Positions 14,101 through 24,234 of a DNA stretch of 64,000 bases are shown in pieces. Numbering within the stretch: position 1 is the first letter of the stretch; each line of letters begins with the position of its first letter. The stretch covers positions 22,182,001 to 22,246,000 of the forward strand of contig NC_065575.1 of assembly GCF_937616625.2 (NCBI RefSeq). The letters run 5' to 3'. Under the pieces are notes generated by a model. The model had not been told where the DNA came from. It did not search any database and saw only the letters and a program-made list of their open reading frames with translations. Made by a program: the position numbers and the translations under genes. Origin of the DNA: Mercurialis annua (taxonomy: Eukaryota; Streptophyta; Magnoliopsida; Malpighiales; Euphorbiaceae).

Positions 14101-14970
14101 GAAACAAATCCTAATGTTTCACCTTTTTAGCGATTTAAGCTAAACGTTTACAAACGGAACAAAACAATTCCAAACGTTTCACCTTTTTAGCGATTTAAGC
14201 GAAAAGTTTAAAACGTTACAAAACCAATCCAAATATTTATAAGGTTACGAAACAAATCCAAACGCTTCAGCTCTTTAGCAATTTAAGCAAAACGTTTACA
14301 AACATTACGAAGAAATCCAAACATTTCACCTTTTTAGCAATTTAAGCCAAACGTTTACGATCTTTGCGAAACAAATCCAAACGTTTAAAACGTTACGAAA
14401 CAAATCAAAACGTTTCATCTTTTTAGCGATTTAAGCCAAACGTTTACAAACATTACGAAACAAAACCAAACGTTTCACGTTTTCAGCGATTTAAGCCAAA
14501 CGTTTAGGAACATTAAGAAACAAATCCAAACGTTTCACCTTTTTAGCGATTTAAGCCAAACGTTTACAAATATTACGAAACAAATCCTAACGTTTCACCT
14601 TTTTAGCAATTTAAGCCAAATGTTTACAAACGTTACGAAACTAATCCAAAAGTTTAACCTTTTTTAGAGATTTAAGCCAAACGTTTAAAACGTTGCGAAA
14701 CCAATCAAAACGTTTCACATTTTTAGCAATTTTAGCTAAACGTTTACAAACGTTACGAAAAAAACCAATTGTTTCACATTTTTAGCGATTTAAGCCAAAT
14801 GTTTACAAACGTAACGAAACAAATCCAAACGTTTCACCATTTTAGCGATTAAAGCCAAACGTTTACAAACATTACGAAACAAAACCAAACGTTTTACATT
14901 TTTAGCGATTAAGCCAAACGTTTACAAATGTTACGAAACAAATCCAAACGTTTAAAACGTTACGAAAAAA

Positions 14971-15850
14971 GGCCTAATTACTCAAAAACACCCCACCTTG
15001 AACTTTTTTTTCGTTTATTCCCCGACGTAGGAAAATTTTCAATTATACCCTATTTCGGGTTTTTCATTTTCAACTCTACCCCGACTAAAGGTACAATTGA
15101 TAATTGAATAATTTATGGATAAAAATGTTAATAACAACAAATCATCTTTTCTCTTATTTGAAAAATACAAATAGATCCTTTAACTTTTAAAATGTTTAAA
15201 TAAATCCTAATCATTAATTAAAAAATTAATTTTTTTTTTAAAAAATTCCGATCTAACATAATACTTCTCCGATAAAAAAATCCGTCATTAAATATTTTAA
15301 AAAAAATTATTTTTTTAATTTTTGTGCTCCTCCTTCCATGGGAGGAGCTCTTCTCCTTCCTTCCATGGAAGGAAGGAGCCGCTGCTCCTTCCTTCAGCAT
15401 GGAAGGAAGGAGCACGCAACTCTTCCTTCCATGGAAGGAGGAGCTGGTCCTCCTCCAAGGGAGGAGGAGCAGATTTGAAGGAGGAGTCGGGCTCCTCCTT
15501 CGGAAAAAAAATCGGATTTTTTTCTTAATTATTTTAATTATGTGTTAATTTTGTTAAGTTTTTAAATTTTGAAGAAATTAATGATAATTAATATAAATTA
15601 AATAGTTATTATTAGTTAATTTTTTTAAAGAAGATGGTATTTTTGTATAATTAATAATATTAACGTTTAATTAGAATATAAATTAAAAATAATTGACTAT
15701 TTTAATCTTTTTTTTCCAGATGAAAAAAGAACAATTTAGTACTTCGGGGTAGAGTTGAAAATGAAAAACCCAAAATAGGGTATAATTGAACATTTTCCTA
15801 CGTCAAACCAAAACAAAATTCAAGGTGGGGTGTTTTTAAGTAATTAAGCC
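14971..15850. mobile_element. Non-autonomous long-TIR DNA transposon
   Basis: An 880-bp non-satellite insertion with long terminal inverted repeats. The left end reads GGCCTAATTACTCAAAAACA and the right end, reverse complemented, GGCTTAATTACTTAAAAACA. Similarity between the arms runs for about 110 bp each (shared CCCCACCTTGAA, GACGTAGGAAAAT, TTTTTCATTTTCAACTCTAC). The flanks carry the direct repeat CGAAAAAA at 14963-14970 and 15851-15858, and removing the element with one copy restores a normal monomer. Long TIRs fit a Mutator-like derivative; the clear 8-bp duplication is short for that group (9-10 bp usual) and would also fit hAT, so the superfamily is uncertain. There is no transposase; open frames inside come from the palindrome cluster. 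Confidence 0.88.
15325..15500. repeat. Cluster of GA/CT-rich palindromes inside the TIR element
   Basis: At least five successive palindromes or near-palindromes built from CTCCTTCC and GGAAGGAG arms. The strongest is a perfect 26-bp palindrome at 15353-15378 centred on CCATGG. Others are centred near 15340 (CCATGGGAGGAG), 15400, 15437 (CCATGG) and 15460. The tract is GC-rich within a very AT-rich element and could extrude as cruciforms or fold as RNA hairpins. Its function is unknown. Confidence 0.85.
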
Positions 15851-16786
15851 CGAAAAAATCCAAACGTTTCACCTTTTTAGCGATTTAAGCCAAACGTTTC
15901 GAAACAAATCCAAACGTTTCCCATTTTCATTGATTTAGGCCAAACGTTTACAAAAACGTTACTAAACAAATCTAAACATTTCACCTTTTTAGCAATTTAT
16001 GCCAAACGTTTACAAGCGTTACGAAACAAAACCAACGCTTAAAACAAACGTTACGAAACAAATCTAAACGTTTCACCTTTTTTGTGATTTAAGAAAATCG
16101 TTTGCAAAACTTACAAAAGAAATCCTAACGTTTCACCTTCTTAGCTATTTAAGCCAAATGTTTACAAAAGTTACGAAGCAAATCCAAATGTTTAAAACGT
16201 TACGCAACAAATCCAAACCTTTAACCTTTTTAGCAATTTAAGCCAAACGTTACGAAACAAAAGCAAACGTTTTCCATTTTTAACAATTTAAGCCAAATGT
16301 TTAAAATGTTACGAAACCAATCCAAACGTTTAAAATGATTACAAACGTTACGAAAAAAATCCAAACGTTTCCCCTTTTTAGAGATTTAAGCCAAATGTTT
16401 ACAAACGTTACAAAAAAATCCTAACGTTTCACCTTTTTAGCTATTTAGGCCAAATATTTACAAACGTTGCGAAACAAATCCAACTGTTTCACCTTTTTAG
16501 CGATTTAAGCTAAACGTTAAAAACGTTACGAAATCAATCCAAACGTTTCACATAATTAGAGATTTAAGCCAAACGTTTACAAACATTATGAAACAAAACC
16601 AATCGTTTAACATTTTTACCGATTTAAACTAAACGTTTACAAACGTTAAGAAACCAATCCAAACGTTTCCACTTTTTAACGATTGAAGCCAAACGTTTAC
16701 AAACGTTATGAAACAAAACCAAACGTTTGACAAACGTTATGAAACAAATCCAATCGTTTAAAACGTTATGAAACAAAACCAAATGT
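15851..16786. repeat. 60-bp tandem satellite, block 2
   Basis: The array continues after the DNA transposon with the same monomer and half-unit variants. It ends abruptly after ACCAAATGT, where gypsy integrase coding sequence begins. Nothing else is visible in it. Confidence 0.95.
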
Positions 16787-17192
16787 CTGCAACCGCTACC
16801 TATTCCAGAATGGAAATGGGAGCGGATCGCTACGGATTTTATGGTTGGTTTACCACTTACCCGACAGGGGTATGATTCGATTTGGGTGATAGTTGATCGT
16901 TTGACCAAGTCAGCTCACTTCTCACTGATCAAGGTTACTTATCAGGCTTCGAAGTTGGCACAGTTGTACATCGATCGGATTGTTAGTCTCCATGGCGTAC
17001 CAGTGTCGATAGTTTCACACAAAGGATCGATTTTCACCTCTCGGTTTTGGAAGGCAATGCAGGAATCCTTGGGTACGAGATTGGATTTCAGCACTGCATT
17101 TCATCCTCAGACTGACGGACACTCTGAGAGGACGATTCAGACTTTGGAGGACATCCTCAGGATGTGTGTTCTGGATTTTCAGGGTAGCTGGG
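16787..17192 (+). pseudogene. Ty3/gypsy integrase core, broken fragment
   Basis: This 135-codon piece of pol encodes the middle of integrase, which inserts element cDNA into the host chromosome. Visible motifs (numbered from the first codon, 16787): IPEWKW near residue 6, TDF with the first catalytic Asp at 17, LTKSAHF near 39, HGVPVSIVS near 69, and [11 protein letters not shown] with the catalytic Glu at 114. The second catalytic Asp, normally in an SDRD-type motif exactly 35 residues before that Glu, is replaced: the sequence reads SHKG, so position 78 is His. The enzyme would therefore be inactive even if whole. The 5' side is cut at the satellite junction; the 3' side is interrupted inside a GSW motif by element A. 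The frame continues in the piece at 26702-27382. The family assignment is firm; the ATG at 16841 is only an internal Met. Confidence 0.93.
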
Positions 17193-19654
17193 TGTCACGA
17201 CCCAAATTATTGAGCCGAGACCGGCGCTAGGGAATGGGAGTGGTAGCTCCGAAACCCGTAGCAAGCCTAAAACCACTAATAATTTTTCGCAATTAAAAGT
17301 ATAATATATGATATATATATTAAAACATTTTCGGAAGAACTCTTTTTAAATAATACAGTTATAGATATTAAAGTATTATATCAGAGTCTACAATATAAAA
17401 TATCATTTGAAGTTAAAGCGTCTATCTAATACTAACAACTACTGACTACTGCAGCTCTAAGAACTCATACTTGTGCAAGTCCAATGACTTCTGGCACAGT
17501 GGAGCTGGTTTGTCTGATCCGACTCTGTCTACCTGCAAACATCAGAGTGAGGGGTCAGTATTTGGGAAAATACTGAGTGAGTTTGCAAGTTACTTATAGT
17601 ATTATCAAAATATAGCGTCACACGCTTAATACATATATAATTTTATGATATAAACACACATTATTAACTTCAAAAGTGTGAGTCCAACTCACTAGATACG
17701 GGGACTTCCAGACTACACCGTAGCCGAGTTCTCACTCGTATCGAAATCATAAAGTGTGAGTCCAACTCACTGGTGGCCCAGCCACTGGTGGGCCCAGCCC
17801 ACTAGATACGGGGACTTCCAGACTACACCGTAGCCGAGTTCACTCTCGTATCAAATTCATAATATATTATGCATAGACATATATTAATTCTTAATCATAA
17901 AGTCAAAATGATCATGTAGCCTATTGACACCCAATAGGTAGTTGGTCTCTTCGGACCGCACATTATACACTTATCTCCAAAACAACGAATACAACAACAT
18001 TCATATAATCAAATCTATCAAACAAAACAGCTTATACGAGCAAATCATATAGATACGAGATATTTAATATCAATACTCATAATAAAGAAAATAACTTTTA
18101 TAATAATACGCAAAAGTAAATTGCCACTCACAGTGACCGCTTTCCGAAATATAATAGTATAAAGATCCCATGAACTTTCATTCGTCGTTTGATCACATAG
18201 CTAATCCAGCTCGTCGGCCTGGTAGCTCGTTGATACTTCAGTTACTTAGTCAAGTTACCTGTACGTTTAATCCATAAACGTAGGCTTAGTATCAAAACCC
18301 TAAATTATAATCTTAGGTTAATATAATCGTATTTCAAATACGATTCTTAACTTTGATAGTATTCTAATACTTACTCGAGACATTCGTCATATCTCTTATT
18401 CCTTAATTCTTAAACTTAGGTTCCTTATATCTCGGAACCTTAATCGAACTCATTATGTTCGATATCCAAATTTCTTGTTTTCGGGGTCCGTGATACACTT
18501 TTAATATCCGACTTACTTAAAGTCGGAAAACGGAGTCATAGCGGGGCGAAAATATTGTATAGGTGCTTCACGTAAACTATGCGCCCGCATAGTCTACTTG
18601 CGCGCCCGCGCAAAGTACTTGCGCGCCCGCGCAAGTTTGTTACGCGCCTGCGTAACTATGTTACGCGCCCGCGTAACACTCGCTCTTGGCCATTCCGACG
18701 TGCTTCCGGCATGAAAACGTTCCAAACACATCCGAAACGCTTAATCTAAGCTCGAAACACTATAATCCAATTCTAATATCGATTAAAACGATATAATCGT
18801 TTCGTGGCCTAAAATTTTGAATCGATATAACTTAAAATATATCCGTTTAAACGGTAAAACGACAAGCTTACCGCGATTCGCCTCTGGAATACGATCAATT
18901 CGAGCTATTAAACGTCGAAAACGGACGAGAAACGGAGATCGAGCGACGGAACGAGACGGTCGCTCTTTTCTTTCTTTTCTCCTTCTGGAGATTTCTTTCT
19001 TCTCTGATTCCTTATGGTTAAGGAAATGTGTATATATAGTTTGGCAAATTTGCCAGTTCAATCCTTCATTTCTTTAACTTAAACCATTTCTCTTTTAAAC
19101 TTTAATAATTAACCAAATGGTTAAATTATCCTTCTAACTCAATTACTTACGTATTATTTATATCCAAATAAATAATACTAACCCAAAATTATTATTTCCA
19201 TCAATAATCTTCTAATTGCTATTTCCGAGGCTTAATTGGCTAATTTGCACTTTGGCCCTTAAAACTTTTCAAAAGTTACAATTTAGCCCAAACGCATCCG
19301 CGTCCAAATTTTAAAAGGTCTTCGATTGACCCGAAACTTTTACCACATATACTATAAAACATTTCGCGGACCTTGGCGAAATAATTTCCATTTTAAGCCG
19401 TAGTGGCTAAATTACCACTTTAGTCCCTGTACCTTATTTCGAGCTTTTCTTGGCATTTCTCCTTCTAATTCCAATTCTAACTTTAGAATTGAAATATAAT
19501 ATTAAGTTTCTCGAAATAATCTTTTTTTAAAACCGTCCTGCTAATATTTTATACTTATCTTAATTTCTCGGAAATCCTTCCGATATCGCTACTCCGGCGA
19601 TGCAACACTGGACACGTGGTCCAATTAAATACTTAAATATTTTGGGGTATTACA
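17193..19654 (-). repeat. Element A 3' LTR (left copy)
   Basis: Runs from TGTCACGACCC to GGGGTATTACA on the plus strand; in sense it begins TGTAATACCCC and ends GGGTCGTGACA. It contains a duplicated stretch of about 70 bp (17674-17745 and 17752-17850; both contain ACGGGGACTTCCAGACTACA), the hairpin CCTATTG-ACACC-CAATAGG near 17920, a CAGTATTT/AAATACTG hairpin near 17557, and the palindrome cluster at 18576-18677. Confidence 0.95.
18576..18677 (-). repeat. CpG palindrome cluster, element A left LTR
   Basis: Five consecutive palindromes separated by 3-4 bp. The arms change from unit to unit but pair each time: ACTATGCG/CGCATAGT, TTGCGCG/CGCGCAA, CTTGCGCG/CGCGCAAG, then two with GTTACGCG/CGCGTAAC. 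The two-base centre is CC on the plus strand (GG in sense); one GTTACGCG unit here has CT. About 13 CpGs stand out from the AT-rich LTR. Confidence 0.92.
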
Positions 19655-19690
19655 TTCTTCCCCCCTTATAAAAATTCGTCCTCGAATTTT
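19655..19690 (-). promoter_or_regulatory. Element A polypurine tract and upstream stem-loop
   Basis: In sense, AAGGGGGGAAGAA lies directly against the 3' LTR and would prime plus-strand DNA synthesis. Just upstream is a perfect stem-loop: AAAATTCG, loop AGGA, CGAATTTT (19671-19690). The same arrangement occurs in elements B, C and D. Confidence 0.9.
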
Positions 19691-22600
19691 CATATACTCT
19701 TCTTACTTACTTTAATCCTTTTTTACATCTAGAATTGTATTCATAATAGGAATACCGTGTTCGTCTTTTAATGCTGGTCAGCGCAAGGAATCGTCATTCC
19801 AATTTCTGTACTTCTTGCACTTTGATGTCAGTTATCACTGACAGCCTCACTTTTGATTTCATCTCTTTGAACTTTTAGTTTCTTACTGCAATCCAATGGC
19901 AGTTCGTCTTAATGACATCTTATTACTAAAGACAATAATCTTTGTTATTCAACATCTCCCTTTTATGACGACATTAGTCGTATTCATATGTATCTACGAT
20001 TCGCCGTTCTTAATTCTTTACTTTTGTAGTCTCTTCCACATGGCCGTCATCACGGTCTGATTCTTATTTGTCATTATGTTGGGATCTTTATCCCATTATC
20101 CACTATTCTCTTTTTGTCTCGACACTTTACTTCTCGTATGAAGATTCTTTTGTTATCGTCGTTAATCATGGTTATCCATGAGGTGAATCCTCAGGACATA
20201 TCCTTATGAGGTCTTCACTTTTCTTGTAAAGCATGCTTAACCTTCTTCTTGCATCTTAATATTTCGTATACCTCTTTATTCGTTTGCATATCCATTGATC
20301 TATTTGCTTTTTCTTAAGCATGACGTACTATTCTTTGAAATTCCTCGTCTCTTCTTATCTCACGTCGATCTGTTTCATCAATCTGGTCTTCAATCAAATA
20401 GGATCCTCATATTGGTCGCTGACTTCTTATTTTAATAAGATAGCGCGTGACCAATATTTAGGTAAGCTTTCTTTGCTTATAATCCCTAAATGAGGATCTT
20501 CATCCTTTTCCAATCTTATACTTGCATCAGAATATCCTCTGATGACATCGTTACTTGCTCCATATTTGATCTTTTTATTCATCATAATCTAACTCTTTCT
20601 TATCTATTCCTTCCTTCCAATTCTCAATTTTAATTGGCTCTTAGCTTCCAAATCATTTCTCTTTACTGTCATGTAGCGTTAAGCTTACTTCTCATTACTA
20701 TCCATGATCTTGTTACTTCACTTGTTATTCCTACTTTTGTTCATATTGCAGACGTACTTCTCCGTAACTTTCTTTGACTTCTTGTCCTTTGTTAACCGAT
20801 AGGATTAATAGTCTAAATGCTATGATCCTATGGTATTGTTCTTGTGTTCCTAATTCACGTTCTTGTCGTGTTTCTTGATTATCTTCTATTGTATTCTTTA
20901 TTTTCCTCCTCAGCGCCTTTTTGTACATCGTGTACTACTTGCTTTTAATATCCACAACATCGATCATTAATAGAGAGTCGTGGCCTTCTTCGTCTGAATT
21001 TCTCGATGTAGTGTGTTCTTAGTCGTATATATATATCATCTTATCGTATTTGTACTATCATCATGGCCGTCTGTAAAGCCGATCATATGCGGGTATTATC
21101 TCTATCGCATCTCGTATTCCTGATATTTCTTGTTTCGGCACTCTGAACGTCGATTACCAATTAAATAATGGGTCGCAATTCTTTTGCCTGAATTATCGAC
21201 GTAGTGCATTCTCCATTACTTACATATCGTCCTATTGTACTCTTACTGACATCTTAACTGTCAGTGGATCCATTCATATGACTTTATCATCTTTATCCCT
21301 TTTTGTTTCTATGCGTTGATGACTACATAGAATTTAATCCATCTGATCCTCTCGTCATCTTTCCACGTGACTTTCTCTTTTTCATTTCTCAATAACTCTC
21401 CTCAAGTTCCGTGCGACATACGCAGGTTATCCGTACTTTCCTTAACTCTGTCTACTTTAACTAATTTCTTATTATCCATAATCTACTTTTGCGTCTTTAT
21501 ACTTTATCATATATGTGATGTACCTTTGGCAATCCCTTGACCGTACGCAGGAAGTTAGTGGAATACTGTTCCACTGGTAGTGTTCCTTGTAATAAGGAGC
21601 GCATTCGCCTTCTATTCTGATCCAGAGTCACTTATGTCCAACCGTTGGCTATCTTTGCATCCTTCCTCAGATTGCGACATTTCTGTATATTGGACCAGAA
21701 ATACTCGCTCTGGTACTTCTCGACATCGAGCTCGTCTGATAACCTTTATTTTAATGACCAATAGCCTTCATTAGACATTCTTTATCTAATGATACTTTAC
21801 TGTATCCTGATTTTATTCTTTGCGTTGCTATACTCCTATATCGTTAACCATCTTGTGGTTCTCGAACTCTCTTGATTCGATCCTTCATACAGTTCATTAA
21901 TCCCGAAGTGTATCAAGTTTAACTAATTAAACTTGATTATCCTCTTAACTATCATTTTTTAATAGATACTATACTTCTTTCTGTATACATCCTTAACAAC
22001 TCGTTCTACGTTGGTCTTTAAACCCGTAGATAACTTATACTTGGAGTTTTCGAGGTAATGTCTTTAGATTTCTATAATAACTCTTCTTCCTCGAAGTCCT
22101 CTTCCTGAGGATCTTTTTCTAGGAATGTATCAAACAAGTTTAATCATGTCTAACACATCTTAATCCTTCAAGGATCATAATCAATCTTCTATATTTATCA
22201 CGTTATGCCCTTTACTTTTCATTTGATCTACTTTGAAGTTCATGGTTTAACACTTCACAAACATCCATTACGTTTGTACCTTGATCTTTCCCAATTATCC
22301 TTAACCGAAACTAATAGTTGAAAGAATTTCCCAAATCGGGTCTCAAACTTAATTCATGTTATTTGATCTATCACTGCTTTAATTGCTTATCGAAACTAAT
22401 CATAGGTTGAACCTTTCATCGACATCTTTATTGACATTACTGTTTGTCCATCATCCGCTTGATGTGTACGAGCATCTTACTTTTCTTTCCTAGTGGATCT
22501 AGCATACCGCTTGATCTGCCAAACTCTTTTAGTCTTAACTTAAGTATACAAACATCAAATCTCTATAGGTGTTTCTTTTTTTTTTCACGTTGATACTATC

Positions 22601-23389
22601 TTTATATCCATCGTCCTATCATTGGCACACAATTCCTTATATCAGTTGCTTTTACGGCCAACTGATTTATAATGACGTGGGGTTACTGCGGCACTCCCGA
22701 TGCCTGTACATTCCCACTTTATCTTGTTAGGTTCCTATTGACCTTCATCGTATTGCTGGCCTTTGCAGGCCAATTAGACTAGGTTGCATTCGCTTCTGTT
22801 ACTTCGATCTTCTTCTCGCACCTCATATACTTGCTGTGCAACAGCACGCGTTCGCCCAGTTCTTTGTTCATAGTATGGCGATTATAAAGAATACTAATGA
22901 ATTCCTTAAATATATCACTTACTAGTCATCACAAATATTCGCTGTCCACGTAAGTTGGACTCTAGGGACGTCTCCTTTCTTTAAGCCTTCTATGATTACG
23001 TCTCTTATTGCAAGTCTTATGAGTGTTCTGACTCATTGTAGACTGGCCAATTATCTAAACATATACTCGCGTTGTATATGTCAAATGCATATTACTATCG
23101 TAGCTATAAACATCTATGTTGACCGGATTCAAGAAAATCAGTGTTCCCTAGATTTTCTTGATTACATATCGCATCTTAAGTCTTGCGAGCATTCCACTCA
23201 CATGGACTTAATCAAACATCATCAGTATCAAATCACATCATACATGTTCTATACATTATTAATCGGATATAAATTATTATCCGAACACATATATTATTCT
23301 AACTGTGTCCTAGCCTTTTTAGTCAAGGCTAAGTTTATTAACTAGAGACACAAATCCTGTCTTCTCACAATTATACTTATTAATTCGCC

Positions 23390-24234
23390 TCGTGGCCTTG
23401 ATTGTAGCTTGCTCGCGAGCACTTCACTTCCGTCACAGAGTTCTGGTCTAGGTATACTCACACTAAAAACAAAACTCTTGAAAACTCTTTCAAATAAAAC
23501 GACTCATTTGAAAATTTTCATTTAAATCTTAGCAAAATTGTGCACTAGGGTGATGACGTCTCTCATCCCCAAAGAGTTGCCACATCTCACCTCTTCGTTT
23601 GAACATAATGCATATGATGCATGTCCTATTAATGCATGTACTGATGTATGTAGTGATGCATTTCTATCAATGTCGTGGCAATTATCAATGGCTATTACGG
23701 GTCTAGGCACAATTATGCTTTCAGAATCGTTAAACAAATAACTTTTAAAAGTTATAAACTTTACGTTTTGTAAGTTCTCTAGACCTTTAAACTCTGTACC
23801 TGGAAAGTTCTTCAACTTCTGAAAACTTTCCATTCCTTCTTCTCACTCTTTCTAAAATTTCGATCGATCGAATTCTATAGCATCTATCACGTTATCTGAT
23901 GCTAAGCACACATATATATGACATCAAATCACAATCATATCAATAGTATTCTATTTATAGGAGGCAATACCTCTCCTAAAAGCTTCATCTCAAAAAGCAT
24001 ATCATGTATGCCTGTCTCATCGAAACAACATATACGTATATACCTCGTATATACGTGTCACAAAAACAAATAAGCATTTCACAAATCAATCTGTCATACC
24101 GATCACAAAGTAAATCACACTAACAACCTGGATCAGACAAACCTCAACTCTAAAGCTGCAGTAGTTCCTAGGTTACTTAACTGACAAACACATCTTAGCA
24201 GAGGTAACTGGACCAACTGCTCTGATACCACAAT
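23390..24234 (-). promoter_or_regulatory. Conserved leader region downstream of the primer site (element A)
   Basis: From the primer site inward, about 290 bp differ from element D at only about three places. A patch near 23866-23955 has about 14 differences, and then about 470 bp (23390-23865) have one substitution and one 1-bp indel. The second block holds four self-complementary ATGCAT hexamers at 23608, 23617, 23632 and 23656, and an open frame at 23522-23833 (minus) whose last 99 residues are identical in D. In LTR retroelements this position usually carries packaging and dimerisation signals; that role here is inference. Confidence 0.55.
24218..24230 (-). promoter_or_regulatory. Primer binding site for initiator tRNA-Met (element A)
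   Basis: In sense the sequence is TGGTATCAGAGCA, four bases inside the 5' LTR. It is complementary to the 3' end of plant initiator tRNA-Met, the usual minus-strand primer of Ty3/gypsy and Ty1/copia elements in plants. Confidence 0.95.

Larger units (their letters stand above)
1..14970. repeat. 60-bp tandem satellite, block 1
   Basis: This is a continuous tandem array. The monomer is 60 bp: one half starts CAAACGTTTACAAACGTTAC, the other CAAACGTTTCACCTTTTTAG, and the unit ends near GCGATTTAAGC. The 60-bp register can be read directly at 13741-13860. Both halves open with CAAACGTTT, so the monomer looks like a diverged dimer of a ~30-bp unit. A 29-bp half-unit variant (CAAACGTTTAAAACGTTACG followed by AAACCAATC) is often interspersed and shifts the register. 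Each full unit carries the dyad AACGTTT-AC-AAACGTT. The array is AT-rich with CpGs at fixed places that often read TG or CA. Many short open frames cross it on both strands because 60 is a multiple of three; I do not regard them as genes. No other feature is visible in it apart from those listed separately. Confidence 0.97.
19655..24234 (-). other. Element A non-coding interior
   Basis: 4.58 kb between the LTRs. No retroviral protein motif was found in any frame. The longest open frames (for example 22992-23345 plus, 23522-23833 minus) match nothing I recognise. The part next to the primer site is nearly identical to element D; the rest differs by substitutions and indels. A has about 300 bp near 20600-20900 that D lacks, and D has about 165 bp near 50847-51010 that A lacks. 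Confidence 0.85.

Noticed and set aside
1150..14940. Dozens of open frames of 60-132 codons with a 20-residue repeat on both strands of the satellite
   Set aside because: They follow from a 60-bp period and few in-frame stops; starts and ends fall at random monomer mutations, and the same sequence is open on the opposite strand.
1..14970. CRISPR-like array
   Set aside because: Units are contiguous 60-bp monomers without unique spacers, and the context is plant retrotransposons and satellite.
15218..15548. Overlapping open frames within the TIR transposon
   Set aside because: They cover the GA/CT palindromes and AT-rich flanks, give low-complexity peptides and have no transposase motif.
18783..19077. 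Open frames of 86-92 codons on both strands, repeated at 25826-26120, 47293-47596 and 54536-54815
   Set aside because: They recur because they lie in LTR leaders; both strands are open, the 3' ends differ between A and D copies, and no protein family fits.
22992..23345. 117-codon plus-strand frame in the element A interior
   Set aside because: It is antisense to the element and not kept in D because of indels; composition is like the surrounding non-coding DNA.
23522..23833. Conserved 103-codon minus frame as a gag-like gene
   Set aside because: The last 99 residues are identical in D, but the DNA itself is nearly identical, the start differs by a 1-bp indel, and there is no zinc knuckle or other gag motif. 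I kept it only as part of a conserved leader.
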